From assembly GCA_963828705.1 (NCBI GenBank), contig CAWHGA010000015.1, positions 36,190 to 100,189 of the forward strand: a DNA stretch of 64,000 nt, given 5' to 3'. Positions 10,505 through 19,606 of the stretch are shown piece after piece. Positions within the stretch are counted from its first letter, which is position 1; the number at the start of each line of letters is the position of its first letter. A model generated the notes under the pieces. That model had not been told where the DNA came from. It saw only the letters and a list, made by a program, of their open reading frames with translations, and did not search any database. The DNA comes from CAWDJT01 sp963828705 (lineage in GTDB: Bacteria; Desulfobacterota; Syntrophobacteria; Syntrophobacterales; Syntrophobacteraceae). The position numbers were made by a program, and so were the translations under genes.

Positions 10505-10679
10505 CACCTGTTGTGGTGGGCAAAGGGGCCTCCGGCGTTGCTGGGTTGCGGGCAGAACGGCCGAAGTGTCGTTCCATGGCTTGGACATCTTGGACAATGG
10601 CGTCCAAACGTCCTTTGAGAGGCAAGATCGCAGACTGTTCCTGCAGGAATGGAAGGGACAGGAAGGAGAAGAGACCAAG

Positions 10680-12275
10680 ATGAATCTGAGCAATCCCAAT
10701 GCAAACGATGCCACTTTGACTTTTAACCGATCCAAGAGCGTGGTTCCGATGAGTGGCCTGTGTTCCCGTTGTATCGATGGTTGTCGCGGCAATTGCGAAG
10801 TATTCAAGGCGACCTTTCGCGGACGCGAAGTGATCTATCCTGGGCCGTTTGGCCAGGTGACCGCCGGCGCCGACAAGAACTATCCCGTGGACTATTCGCA
10901 CCTCAACATTCAGGGCTATGCCCTGGGCGGTAGTGGATTGCCGGGCGGAACCGTAGCCGATCCCGATACGGCGGTTTTTCCCGCGGTCAATACCGAAACC
11001 GAGTACGGCTGGAACATCAAAGTCAAGATGCGCGTTCCAGTCTTTACCGGGGCTTTGGGTTCAACGGAAATCGCCCGCAAGAATTGGGAGCATTTTGCTG
11101 TGGGTGCCGCCCTGAGCGGGGTGACACTGGTCTGTGGGGAAAACGTTTGCGGGATCGACCCGGGCCTGGAGTTGAACAGCAAGGGCAAGATCGCCAAATC
11201 CCCGGAAATGGACCGCCGCATCGAGGTCTACAAACGTTACCACCAGGGATACGGTGAGATCCTGGTGCAGATGAACGTGGAAGACACGCGCCTTGGAGTG
11301 GCCGAGTACGTCATCGATAAGCACGGCCTGGAGACCATCGAACTCAAATGGGGCCAGGGAGCTAAATGCATCGGTGGCGAAATCAAGGTGGACAGCCTGG
11401 AGCGAGCCCTGGAGTTGAAAAAACGCGGCTACATCGTAACTCCCGACCCAGCCGATAAGGTGATTCAGGCTGCTTACAAGGATGGGGCGATCAAGGAATT
11501 CGAACGACACAGTCGCTTGGGGTTCATCAGCGAGGACGGTTTCATGGCTGAAGTGGAACGCTTGCGCAGACTGGGTTTTAAACGGATCACGTTGAAAACT
11601 GGTGCATACGGCCTGCGGGAACTGGCCATGGCCATCAAGTGGGGTTCCGCCGCCAAAATCGATCTACTCACCATTGACGGCGCTCCGGGCGGTACCGGCA
11701 TGAGCCCCTGGAGAATGATGCAGGAATGGGGCGTCCCCAGCATCTACCTGCATTCTGCGGCTCATGAATTCTGCCAGAAACTCACCGCCCGCGGCGAGAA
11801 AGTGCCCGACCTGGCCTTTGCTGGTGGCTTTTCCAGTGAAGACGGTGTGTTCAAGGCCCTGGCGCTCGGCGCACCCTATGTCAAGGCGGTATGCATGGGC
11901 CGAGCCCTGATGATTCCCGGCATGGTGGGTAAGAACATCCAGCAGTGGCTTAACAACGGTGATCTGCCCAAAACCGTCAGCGTTTTTGGTTCCAGTGTCG
12001 AAGAGATCTTTGTCAACTATGAAGCGGTCAAGGGCATGGTCGGCAACGGCGATATCAAGAATATTCCCCTAGGGGCCATTGGCATTTTTAGCTATGCCGA
12101 CAAGCTTCGAGTCGGTCTCCAGCAGTTGCTGGCCGGTGCCCGCAGCTTCCGGCTGGATACCATTTCACGTCGCGATCTTATGTCGCTCACTGAAGAATGT
12201 ACCAAGGTCACCGGTATACCCTACGTGATGGATGCCTATCGGGCCGAGGCAGAAGCCATTCTGAACGGGGGCTAG
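10680..12275 (+). CDS. FMN-binding glutamate-synthase-like protein
   Basis: Stand-alone protein of 531 residues related to the FMN/iron-sulfur synthase domain of GltB (archaeal-type glutamate synthase family). The start at 10680 (MNLSNPNAND) has AAGGAG upstream; open frame before it is leader. Near the N-terminus are four Cys in CSRCIDGCRGNC, an unusual extra cluster that could bind iron-sulfur. The barrel domain shows LKWGQGAKCIGGEI, LLTIDGAPGGTGMSPW and LAFAGGFSSEDGVFKALALGA (two strings), typical of FMN and phosphate binding in this family. No glutamine amidotransferase domain or GltD subunit is adjacent. The nearby ammonium transporter suits nitrogen assimilation, but other substrates are possible. 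Confidence 0.8.
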   Translation: MNLSNPNANDATLTFNRSKSVVPMSGLCSRCIDGCRGNCEVFKATFRGREVIYPGPFGQVTAGADKNYPVDYSHLNIQGYALGGSGLPGGTVADPDTAVFPAVNTETEYGWNIKVKMRVPVFTGALGSTEIARKNWEHFAVGAALSGVTLVCGENVCGIDPGLELNSKGKIAKSPEMDRRIEVYKRYHQGYGEILVQMNVEDTRLGVAEYVIDKHGLETIELKWGQGAKCIGGEIKVDSLERALELKKRGYIVTPDPADKVIQAAYKDGAIKEFERHSRLGFISEDGFMAEVERLRRLGFKRITLKTGAYGLRELAMAIKWGSAAKIDLLTIDGAPGGTGMSPWRMMQEWGVPSIYLHSAAHEFCQKLTARGEKVPDLAFAGGFSSEDGVFKALALGAPYVKAVCMGRALMIPGMVGKNIQQWLNNGDLPKTVSVFGSSVEEIFVNYEAVKGMVGNGDIKNIPLGAIGIFSYADKLRVGLQQLLAGARSFRLDTISRRDLMSLTEECTKVTGIPYVMDAYRAEAEAILNGG

Positions 12276-12337
12276 AAACAAGTTCGTCGGCTTGTCTCTG
12301 TAGCCTGCCTAACAATGGGCGGGGGGTAGCAGATGCG

Positions 12338-12365
12338 ACCGGAGCTGCCAACCCGGGGCTCCGGT
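12338..12365. terminator. Bidirectional hairpin between convergent genes
   Basis: An 8-bp perfect inverted repeat, ACCGGAGC and GCTCCGGT, with a 12-base loop, lies in the 150-base gap between the rightward glutamate-synthase-like gene and leftward selD. No long T-tract follows. Position rather than tail supports a terminator role. Confidence 0.5.
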
Positions 12366-12423
12366 TCCGCTTCCCCCCTCGGTTGATCACTTGGTGCGCT
12401 TCATCGGGAGGAATAAACCGGCC

Positions 12424-13480
12424 CTATCGCAGAGCGATTTGACCGGCGTCGCCTTGGGTCACTTCGCCGATGATGGCTGCGTCCAGGGTGCCCTCGGCAT
12501 GCAAGAGATCAAGCAGGGATGGGGCTAAGGATAGCGGCAGGAAAATAAGCAGCCCGCCCGATGTCTGAGCATCGGCTAGCAGGTCTAGGCGTAGCGGATC
12601 GATGGTTGCGGGAACCTGCACGTGATCGGTGCAGTAATGGCGGTTACTGTAACTCCCTGCGGGAACCAGTCCCATGGCGGCCAATTCCAAGGCTTCCGGC
12701 AGGAGCGGCACAGATTCCACGCTGATTTCGATGCGGACGCGGCTGGCGAGAGCCACTTCGAGGGCGTGCCCGAGCAGCCCAAAGCCGGTGATATCGGTGC
12801 AGGCGTGCACCGGATAGCGCGTCATGGCTTCCGCGGCTCCCTTGTTCAAGGTGGCCATCAGTTCGGTGACGTGGCGTGTGGCGGTATCGGATAACAGCCC
12901 GCCCTTGATGGCGGTGGCCAGCACCCCGGTGCCAATGGGTTTGGTGAGGATCAAGCCATCACCCGGCTGAGCACCGGCATTGGTTATGACCCGGTCGGGA
13001 TGCACGATGCCGGTGACCGACAGACCGTATTTCAATTCCAGATCATCCACGCTGTGGCCACCCACTAACGCCGCCCCAGCTTCATGGATCTTTTCCACCC
13101 CACCCCGCAGAATGTCTTTCAGAACAGCTTTGCTCAGCTCCTTCAGCGGGAAACAGACGATGTTCATGGCGGTGATCGGTCGGCCACCCATGGCATAGAC
13201 GTCACTCAAGGCGTTGGCTGCAGCGATGCGGCCGAAGTCGTAGGGGTCATTGACCACCGGGGTGAAGAAATCCAGCGTCTGGATCAGGGCGAGTTCGTCT
13301 GGTGAGGCGGTAGACACCAGCATCGTCGCTGGTTTCTCGGCCGACCATAAGGCGCGGGTCAGTTTCCGCCGGCAGCTGAGCCAAGACGTCGGCCAGGTCC
13401 CCTGGACCGATCTTGGCCGCTCAACCGGCCGCACGTACGTTCTTGGTGAGTTGCACGGAGTTGCCGCCCATACTCTGCAT
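12424..13480 (-). CDS. selD: Selenide, water dikinase with in-frame UGA selenocysteine; frameshifted
   Basis: SelD makes selenophosphate from selenide and ATP for selenocysteine and selenouridine synthesis. The ATG at 13480 starts MQSMGGNSVQLTKNVRAAG, followed by TGA at 13423-13421 and then AAKIGPGDL. The TGA sits exactly where E. coli SelD has catalytic Cys17 (GCGCKI), so it is read as selenocysteine 20. A SECIS-like hairpin follows at once. Downstream are RETSDDAGVYRL, DFFTPVVNDPYDFGRIAA, LVGGHSVDD, TDITGFGLLGHA and DAQTSGGLL. One extra base at about 13303 breaks the frame; removing it joins GVYRL to PDELALIQTLDFF and gives about 351 residues. yedF lies upstream on the same strand. Confidence 0.88.
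13391..13418 (-). promoter_or_regulatory. SECIS-like stem-loop for UGA recoding in selD
   Basis: Two bases after the UGA, the minus strand folds as GGCCA, a 5-base bulge (AGATC), GGTCC, loop AGG, GGACC, TGGCC: ten perfect pairs with a one-sided bulge and a purine-rich apex. Bacterial SECIS elements lie immediately 3' of UGA inside the coding region and have a short stem with G in the apical loop, as seen here. The fold was found by eye. Confidence 0.75.
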
Positions 13481-13655
13481 ATGAATCCCCAATAACGGTT
13501 ACGACCCGGCAGGGTGCCGGATAATCCCCTGATGAGTGGAAAGACATGAACATGGAATCAACCGTTCAAGGGGAAAGAACCGCGAGAACAGCTCCCCGCG
13601 CCCCCGCGTCCTAAGCTTGGTCGTAACTGGAAGGGTGATATCGATCTTCGGCCCG

Positions 13656-14271
13656 TCAGGTCAGGCTGATTACCTTGTCAGCCAACTGCATGGCAGTGAC
13701 GATGTCCAGCATGTTGGTGGTCTCACCAGCCCGTTTCTGTTCCAATATGCCAAAGTGATTCAAACAGGTGCCGCATACCAGCAACTGGGTCCCCTGTTGT
13801 TCCAGGTTGTGGAGTTGCGACAAGGACCTCGGAACCTTCGATGGCGAGTTTAACTCCGGCATTGACCAGTACCAGGCGCCAGAGATCTTTCCCCATTTCA
13901 CTGAGGGTTGCCAGAAAATTAACCATGAGCTTGCTTCCCAGCCCGTCATCACCGTGACCGATCCGATCCGTGCCGACCAGGACCATGATTTGTTTAGGCT
14001 TAGTTGCAGGGGTGGCCTCCACGATGATTTCACAGGCTGATTCGCCCGGCTTCGGCCTGCCGGTCACGGCAAAGCCGCCGTCCCCTTCAGTGGTCTCGAC
14101 CTGATAGCCGCAGCGGGCAAACAAACGGCTCACGTTTTCCTTGGCGGCAACGTTGTCCACCAACACGATGAGCTGCCCGACCTTGCCTCGATCGAGGATT
14201 TCCTTGGTTCTTAACACTGGCCCTGGACATGCCAGACCGCGACAATCAACGCTTTCATGAACCATGTTCAC
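13656..14271 (-). CDS. yedF: YedF-type selenium-metabolism protein (TusA + DsrE-like), frameshifted
   Basis: Protein of the family found with selenium-utilisation genes, with an N-terminal TusA/SirA domain (VDCRGLACPGPVL, residues about 9-21) and a C-terminal DsrE-like domain. The frame breaks at about 13826 by one extra base. Repair joins VKLAIEGSEV to LSQLHNLEQQGTQLLVCGTC and continues to ADKVISLT, giving 204 residues, the usual family length. The second half holds the Cys pair CGTC. It sits 175 bases upstream of selD in the same direction. The biochemical role is not settled for the family; delivery of reduced selenium is the usual suggestion. Confidence 0.85.
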
Positions 14272-14295
14272 CCTCGTACCATCAAGTCCTGATTT

Positions 14296-14310
14296 GCTTG
14301 AAGCGTGCCA
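14296..14310 (-). promoter_or_regulatory. Possible sigma-54-like promoter before yedF-selD
   Basis: The minus strand reads TGGCAC-GCTTC-AAGC: a perfect -24 box, correct spacing, and the invariant GC of the -12 box but AA instead of TT. It lies 25 bases upstream of the yedF ATG, so the transcript leader would be about 10-15 bases. The match is partial. Confidence 0.35.
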
Positions 14311-14479
14311 AACTGAAAATAGAAAAACTCACGGCCGCACCAGCCGCCAACCGTGAATCACCGGCCAGGCACTGAGCGCCGCCGCAAGGTCTACTTATCG
14401 GTCCTGGAGTGGGTTTTCCAATAGGTAATTCATATGGGAAGGAGCTCTGTCATCGGGAAAAGGGATGAAGACGCAACAC

Positions 14480-15205
14480 TCAGTGATCCTCCAGCGCCGA
14501 TTGCCAGGGGACCCATGTCAGACGCTCCAGGAAGGTATTGCCGAAGATCTCAGTGACACTTCCGGATCGGACCATGCGCCCCTGATAGAGCACGGCGACC
14601 CGCTGAGCGAGGGCCGGTATTTCGGAGTAGTCGTGGGTCACAAAAAGGGTCGTGATGTTCATCTCCCGGAGGATCTCTCCCAGTTCGCCCAAGAGCGCGG
14701 TGCGGGTGGGATAGTCCAGGGATGCGAACGGTTCATCGAGGAAAAGCGCTTCGGGATGAAGGGCGAAGGCCCTGGCCAGACTGGCGCGTTGTGCTTCCCC
14801 GCCGGACAGTGTTGGAGCCGGTTGCCGAGCCAGATGCAGCACGCCGAAACGCTCCAGCCAGCGATCAGCCCGCACCGAGGCTTCGCGGCGTGGTACCCCA
14901 CGGATGCGAAGCGCTGTGAGCAGGTTGCCACGAACCGTGGTGTCCAGAAGGAGCGGTTCCTGGAAGACCACTGCCAGACGGCGGCGAATAGCCAGTTGAT
15001 TGTGCTGGTTGACCCGTTGGCCAGCGAAGAAGATGGCGCCCTGAGTAGGCGTCTGCAGGAGGGCAAGAGTCAACAGCAAACTGCTTTTCCCGGCGCCATT
15101 GGGGCCCACCAACGCGGACACCTGTCCCTGGGGCAGGTTGAATTCCGGGATGTCCAGAACATCGCGGTTTCCGAGGCGTAATTGCAGACCTTTGGCTCTT
15201 ATCAT
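14480..15205 (-). CDS. tupC: Tungstate ABC transporter ATPase
   Basis: ATP-binding subunit of a TupABC-type oxyanion importer, 241 residues. Walker A is GPNGAGKSS (about 34-42), the Q-loop is VVFQEP, the signature is TLSGGEAQR, Walker B is ALFLDEPF, and the switch His is in FVTHD. It lacks the extra C-terminal TOBE/MOP regulatory domain of ModC, as expected for TupC. It follows tupB by 15 bases and is probably the last gene of a tupA-tupB-tupC unit. Confidence 0.85.
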   Translation of the reverse strand: MIRAKGLQLRLGNRDVLDIPEFNLPQGQVSALVGPNGAGKSSLLLTLALLQTPTQGAIFFAGQRVNQHNQLAIRRRLAVVFQEPLLLDTTVRGNLLTALRIRGVPRREASVRADRWLERFGVLHLARQPAPTLSGGEAQRASLARAFALHPEALFLDEPFASLDYPTRTALLGELGEILREMNITTLFVTHDYSEIPALAQRVAVLYQGRMVRSGSVTEIFGNTFLERLTWVPWQSALEDH

Positions 15206-15220
15206 TGCGGTTCTCTGGCG

Positions 15221-15919
15221 CTATGGCTGCTTGCCACGCTGTTGCAGGTAACTTAGTCCGGCCGCAATCCCAAAGGCCAGGAGCAGCAGGATAATACTGA
15301 GCGCCGTTGCCAACTGAAAGTTGCCTTTTGATACCTCCAGGACCGTGGCGGTAGTGAGCACCCGGGTGTGTCCCTTGACGTTGCCGCCGACCATCATGGA
15401 GGCGCCAACTTCCGAGATCACCCCGCCAAAGCCCCCGATGACGGCGGCAAGAATTCCCATCCGTGCTTCCCGCAGCAACAGCCACAAGTACTGCCGGCGG
15501 CAGACCCCGAGGGCGAGGATCTGGAGGTGCATCTTGGCGGGAACGGATTGCATGGCGGCCAAGGTAAAAGCCGCCACGATGGGGGTGGCGATGATGACCT
15601 GGGCGACGATCATGGCACTGGGAGTGTAGATCAGGCCCAGGAAGCCCAGGGGGCCGTAGCGGGTCAGGCAAAGCCAGGTGGCAAGGCCCACCACCACGGG
15701 GGGCAGACCCATGCCGAAATTGATCAGACTGACCATCAAACCACGGCCGAAAAACCGGCGGAGCGCCACCACCGTCCCCAACGGAACCCCAATGACCACA
15801 CTGATGGCTGTGGCCAGGCAGGAAACCTGCAAAGTCCGCCAGGTGATCTGCAAGACCTCGGGGTCGCCAGACAGGAGCAGCCGAAAGGCTTCAAATACCC
15901 CATCGGTGATATGGTTCAC
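15221..15919 (-). CDS. tupB: Tungstate ABC transporter permease
   Basis: Membrane subunit of the tungstate importer, 232 residues, with about five or six hydrophobic segments. The cytoplasmic coupling loop contains EVGASMMVGGNVKGHTR, where the EAA-type Gly and the MVGGN pattern are characteristic of the TupB family rather than ModB. It lies between the binding protein and the ATPase gene. The frame is intact. Confidence 0.87.
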   Translation of the reverse strand: MNHITDGVFEAFRLLLSGDPEVLQITWRTLQVSCLATAISVVIGVPLGTVVALRRFFGRGLMVSLINFGMGLPPVVVGLATWLCLTRYGPLGFLGLIYTPSAMIVAQVIIATPIVAAFTLAAMQSVPAKMHLQILALGVCRRQYLWLLLREARMGILAAVIGGFGGVISEVGASMMVGGNVKGHTRVLTTATVLEVSKGNFQLATALSIILLLLAFGIAAGLSYLQQRGKQP

Positions 15920-15946
15920 AACGTCCGCCCCTTGTCGGTATGACCT

Positions 15947-16831
15947 CTAACCCAGTTCTTCCATCTTTTTCCCGGCATCGGGGAAGAACAGCGGTTGGCC
16001 GTATTTGTCCAGGCCGAACGAACCGATGATTTTCTGAACGTCGGGCGCCACCATAAAATCGACGAACGCCTTGGCGCCGGCGGCGTTGACACGATCGAAC
16101 TTGGCCGGGTTGACCTGCATGACATGATAGATATTGAGCAGTGCTCGATCCCCCTCACTCAGGATGCTAAGCCTGACATTGGCCTTTTGGGCCAGATAGG
16201 TGGCGCGATCGGTGAGCGTGTGACCTTCCTTTTCCGAAGCCATAACCAGGGTAGCGCCCATGCCCTGACCCGATTGCTGGTACCATTTGCCCTGCGGCGA
16301 AACCCCTGCAGCCTTCCAGATGGCCAGTTCCTGTTTGTGGGTGCCGGAATCATCGCCGCGGGAGATGAACATGGCCTCCTTCTGGCCGATAAGGCGAAAT
16401 GCCTCCACGCTGTTCTTGCCTTTGATCCCGGCGGGATCTGCCGCCGGCCCAACGATGATAAAATCGTTATGCATCACCAACTGATATTCAATCACGGTTC
16501 CGGCATCGACCAGCTTTTTTTCGGCAGCGGGTGCGTGGCACAAGAGCACATCGGCTTCACCCTTGTCGCCCATTGCCAGCGCTTGACCGGTGCCCACGGC
16601 TATGGTCTTCACCCGATAGCCGCTGCGTTTTTCGAAGAGGGGTACCAGTACGTCGAGCAGGCCGGAGTCCACGGTAGAAGTCGTGGTGGCCAGGATGACA
16701 TCTTGGTTCAAGGAGGGAGAAGCGGCTTGGCCAGGTTTCTGTTCAGCGGCCGCAGCGCAGGTAGCTATCAACATGGACGACAACAGCAATGCCAACGCCC
16801 AGGATCTTGCACTCCAGGATTTTTTGCTCAT
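15947..16831 (-). CDS. tupA: Tungstate-binding periplasmic protein
   Basis: Substrate-binding component of the TupABC importer. Start 16831 (MSKKSWSARS) has GGAGAG upstream and a standard signal peptide ending about CAAAAEQ; open frame before it is not coding. The mature N-terminus carries ATTTSTVDSGLLDVL, the TTTS-x-D-SG signature that distinguishes TupA from ModA. SRGDDSGTHKQE is the second oxyanion-contact region. Its place between hyp genes and selenium genes suggests supply of tungsten to W-dependent formate dehydrogenase or aldehyde oxidoreductase, which are not in this window. Confidence 0.9.
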   Translation of the reverse strand: MSKKSWSARSWALALLLSSMLIATCAAAAEQKPGQAASPSLNQDVILATTTSTVDSGLLDVLVPLFEKRSGYRVKTIAVGTGQALAMGDKGEADVLLCHAPAAEKKLVDAGTVIEYQLVMHNDFIIVGPAADPAGIKGKNSVEAFRLIGQKEAMFISRGDDSGTHKQELAIWKAAGVSPQGKWYQQSGQGMGATLVMASEKEGHTLTDRATYLAQKANVRLSILSEGDRALLNIYHVMQVNPAKFDRVNAAGAKAFVDFMVAPDVQKIIGSFGLDKYGQPLFFPDAGKKMEELG

Positions 16832-17012
16832 GGTCACTCTCCATCTGCCGTTAGGGTTAGGGACAAAATCAAGCAAACCTGCCGGAAGCAGCAGCAGAAG
16901 CTTCCAAAAGCTGTAAGCCGTAGCCGAGAACCAGCAGCCTGACACCATTCATCGGCTTATAGCAGTCCGGCCAGCATTAGGTCAAGAATGCAATAACGGT
17001 ATGCGGGTTGAT

Positions 17013-17366
17013 TCAGGGTGAGGACGTTCGGAGGAATTGCTCCATGGCGTGGCGAAGCTGGTCCAATTCCTCCCGGAGGTGTGATAAGGCTGCTGCGGCT
17101 CCCTGAAAATCAGCGGCGTGGCCCAGAAGTTCTGCCTGATGGGCCGCATCAGCGGCGCGTGGCGCGCTCAGGTTCAACAGGGCGCTTTTAAGGCTGTGGG
17201 ACAGGCGTTCCACCTCAACGGCCTGGCGCTGCTGGACGGCCTGACTGATGCTTTCCAGCAGCTTGGGGTATTCATCGAAGAATAGAGCCAGGAGCTCCGC
17301 CAGCAGTTCACGGTCATCTTCAACGCGCGCCAGGACGGCATCCACATCGAAAACCGGCAATTTCAT
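17013..17366 (-). CDS. Stand-alone HPt domain protein
   Basis: A 117-residue helical protein consisting of one histidine phosphotransfer domain. The phosphorylatable His is probably H57 in RLSHSLKSALLNL, followed by a conserved Lys three residues on. An AAGGAGTC ribosome-binding site lies ahead of ATG 17366. It lies 36 bases downstream of hypE, in the same direction, and upstream of tupA. Such proteins relay phosphate between a hybrid kinase and a response regulator; no cognate pair is adjacent, so the partner is unknown. Confidence 0.82.
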   Translation of the reverse strand: MKLPVFDVDAVLARVEDDRELLAELLALFFDEYPKLLESISQAVQQRQAVEVERLSHSLKSALLNLSAPRAADAAHQAELLGHAADFQGAAAALSHLREELDQLRHAMEQFLRTSSP

Positions 17367-17402
17367 AAGGTCCGACTCCTTAAGCTTAAGAGGCCCTCAC
17401 GG

Positions 17403-18414
17403 TCAGCAGATGCGCGGAAGCTGTTCACCGCGTAGCATGGTCACCAGTCGGTGACCGCCGATGTGGGTGCGAACGACCACCCGGCCGGGGTCCTCGGCAA
17501 CAACTTCACCGATCCGGCAAGAGTGCTTCCCCAGTGGGTGAGCACGCATAGCGGTCAGTACGACATCCACGTGTCGGGCCGGGACGCAGGCCAGCACCTT
17601 GCCTTCATTGGCCACGTAGAGCGGGTCCAGGCCAAGTATCTCACAGGCGCCGGCCACGTCCTGGCGAATGGGCAGGGCACGCTCATCAAGTACCATCCCT
17701 ACAGCAGACTGCTGGGCGATCTCGTTGAGGGTCGTCGCCACCCCGCCGCGGGTGGGGTCACGCAGGACGCGGATGTCCGGACAGGCCTCGAGCATGGTTT
17801 CCACCAGGGTGTGAAGCGAGGCCGCATCGCTTCGAATCTCGTTTTCGAACGCCAGCCCTTCACGTTTGCAGAGGATAGCCATGCCGTGGTCGCCGATGGT
17901 GCCGTTGATGATCACGGCATCGCCGGGCTGCGCATATTGGCCTCCGAGAAGGCGTCCTGGCGGGACACTCCCCACCCCGGCGGTGGTGATAAAGATCTTG
18001 TCGGCCTTGCCTCGGGGGACCACCTTGGTGTCGCCGGCCACCACCATGACTCCGGCGTTTTGGGCCGCCTCGCGCCATGGAGTGGACCACCTGCCGCAGG
18101 ATCGGAATTGCCAGGCCTTCTTCGAGGATGAACCCGGCGCTGAGATAAAGCGGGTGCGCACCTCGCATGGCCAGGTCGTTGATGGTGCCGTGAACGGCCA
18201 GGCTGCCGATGTCGCCTCCGGGAAAGATAATGGGATCGACGACATAGCAGTCGGTGGTCATGGCGAGCGGGGTGGGCACCATCGGCAGCAGGGCGCTGTC
18301 ATTCATTTCCGCGAGAAATGGGTTGGCGAAGGCTTCAACAAAAAGCTGGCCGACGAGTTCGTGAGTGGCGCGGCCGCCGCTGCCATGGTCGAGTTGGATG
18401 GTGTCCGGTTCCAT
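17403..18414 (-). CDS. hypE: Hydrogenase maturation protein HypE, frameshifted
   Basis: HypE dehydrates the carbamoyl group on its C-terminal Cys to thiocyanate, the cyanide source for the [NiFe]-hydrogenase iron. ATG 18414 starts MEPDTIQLDHGSGGRATHEL, the family N-terminus. The frame breaks at about 18071 (one extra C); repair joins VVHSMA to EAAQNAGVMVVAGDTKVV. Further motifs are TRGGVATTLNEIA and the essential C-terminal PRIC with the acceptor Cys. Reconstructed length is about 336 residues. It is encoded with hypD, hypF, hypB and hypA. Confidence 0.9.
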
Positions 18415-18512
18415 ATGATCGTTCCTATCTCGCCGCGAGGCGCTTAAGGGCCATGGCAGAACGTGAGCGCAAAGGCGTCACTTTGTCTCTTTGTTCCGCT
18501 CCAGTCTTTCGG

Positions 18513-19603
18513 TCATTCCGTCCGGTGATAGCGGTAGTAGGCGCCGCAGGTGCCTTCGCTGGAAACCATGCAGGGCCCAAGCGGCTGTTCCGGTGTGCAG
18601 ACCTTGCGGAACAAGTGGACACTGGTGTGGTTGCAGGACTCCGCGTAGCACCTCGCCACAGCGGCAGCCCGGATGTTCCGCCACACTGAATGGTGGGCAT
18701 GGCAAAGCGCTGAGCGGCGTCAAACTGATGCCAGCGATCGCGGATCTGGAGGCCGCTGCCGGGGATGGTTCCGAGGCCGCGCCAAGAGGTGTCCGCAGGC
18801 ATGAAGACTTCATCCAGGATGCCGCGGGCCTGAACGTTGCCCTGCCAGGAAACCGCGCGCCGGTACTGGATTTCAACTTCGGCTCGGCCGCTTTCCAGTT
18901 GGTCCACCAGCATGGTAATCCCCTGGAGCACATCGAGAGGTTCGAAACCGGCAATTACGCAGGGGATTCGATGTCTGCGCGCCACATCCTGGTAGGCCTG
19001 GGCACCGATCACCGTGCTGACATGGCCGGGACACAGAAAACCGTCCAGGTGTACGTCTTCGGCTTGCAGCAAGGCTTCCATGGCCGGCGGCAGCAGCTTG
19101 TGGGCTGACAACACCGAAAAATTGTTCAGCCCCAGGGTGGCCGCCTGCTTGATGGCGGCGGCAACGGTGGGGGCGGTGGTTTCGAAACCGATGCCGATGA
19201 ACACCACTTCACGGTCCGGATGGTCGCGAGCGATTTCGAGAGCGTCAAAGCTGGCGTAGACGATGCGCACGTCGGCGCCCTGGCTGCGTTCCCACTGCAG
19301 GGAGGAACTGGAGCCGGGCACTCGCACCAAGTCGCCGAAGGTGGTGAGGATCACGCCGGGTTGCTGAGCCAGCCAGATGGCGCGGTCGATATCTTCGGCT
19401 GCGGTAACGCACACCGGACAGCCGGGACCGCTGATGAGGCGAATGGCATCGGGCAGGAGTTCCCGCAGCCCGGAGCGAAAGATGGCGACGGTGTGAGTGC
19501 CGCAGATTTCCATCAGCCGTACCGGACGGTGACTGCGCTGTCGGAGCGTGGCCAAGAGTTTTTCCGCCAGTTGCGGATCGCGGTATTCATCCAGGTATTT
19601 CAT
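18513..19603 (-). CDS. hypD: Hydrogenase maturation protein HypD, two frameshifts
   Basis: HypD is the [4Fe-4S] scaffold on which Fe(CN)2CO is assembled with HypC. The start MKYLDEYRD is standard; LMEICGTHT, SGPGCPVCVT and GIGFETTAPT are the conserved motifs. The C-terminal Cys cluster is spread over three frames: GCRCGEVLRG, then QCPLFRKVCTPEQPLGPCM, then SSEGTCGAYYRYHRTE and stop. Extra bases at about 18687 and 18614 explain both shifts (length 3n+2). Repaired length is about 363. It begins three bases after the hypF stop, leaving no room for hypC. Confidence 0.9.
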
Positions 19604-19606
19604 GGT

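Larger units (their letters stand above)
9980..10679. other. Divergent intergenic control region between amt and the glutamate-synthase-like gene
   Basis: A 700-base divergent region with no convincing protein gene. It carries a sigma-54 promoter toward amt, a possible sigma-70 promoter toward the rightward gene, a small hairpin (TGCAC-AAAAGC-GTGCA, 10421-10436) and a strong intrinsic terminator (10461-10504). About 175 bases separate the terminator from the rightward start codon. Confidence 0.7.

Noticed and set aside
14465..15181. Forward frames opposite tupC (also 15995-16942 opposite tupA, 20819-21760 opposite hypF)
   Set aside because: Complementary to genes with full catalytic motifs; products are low-complexity Gly/His-rich shadows.
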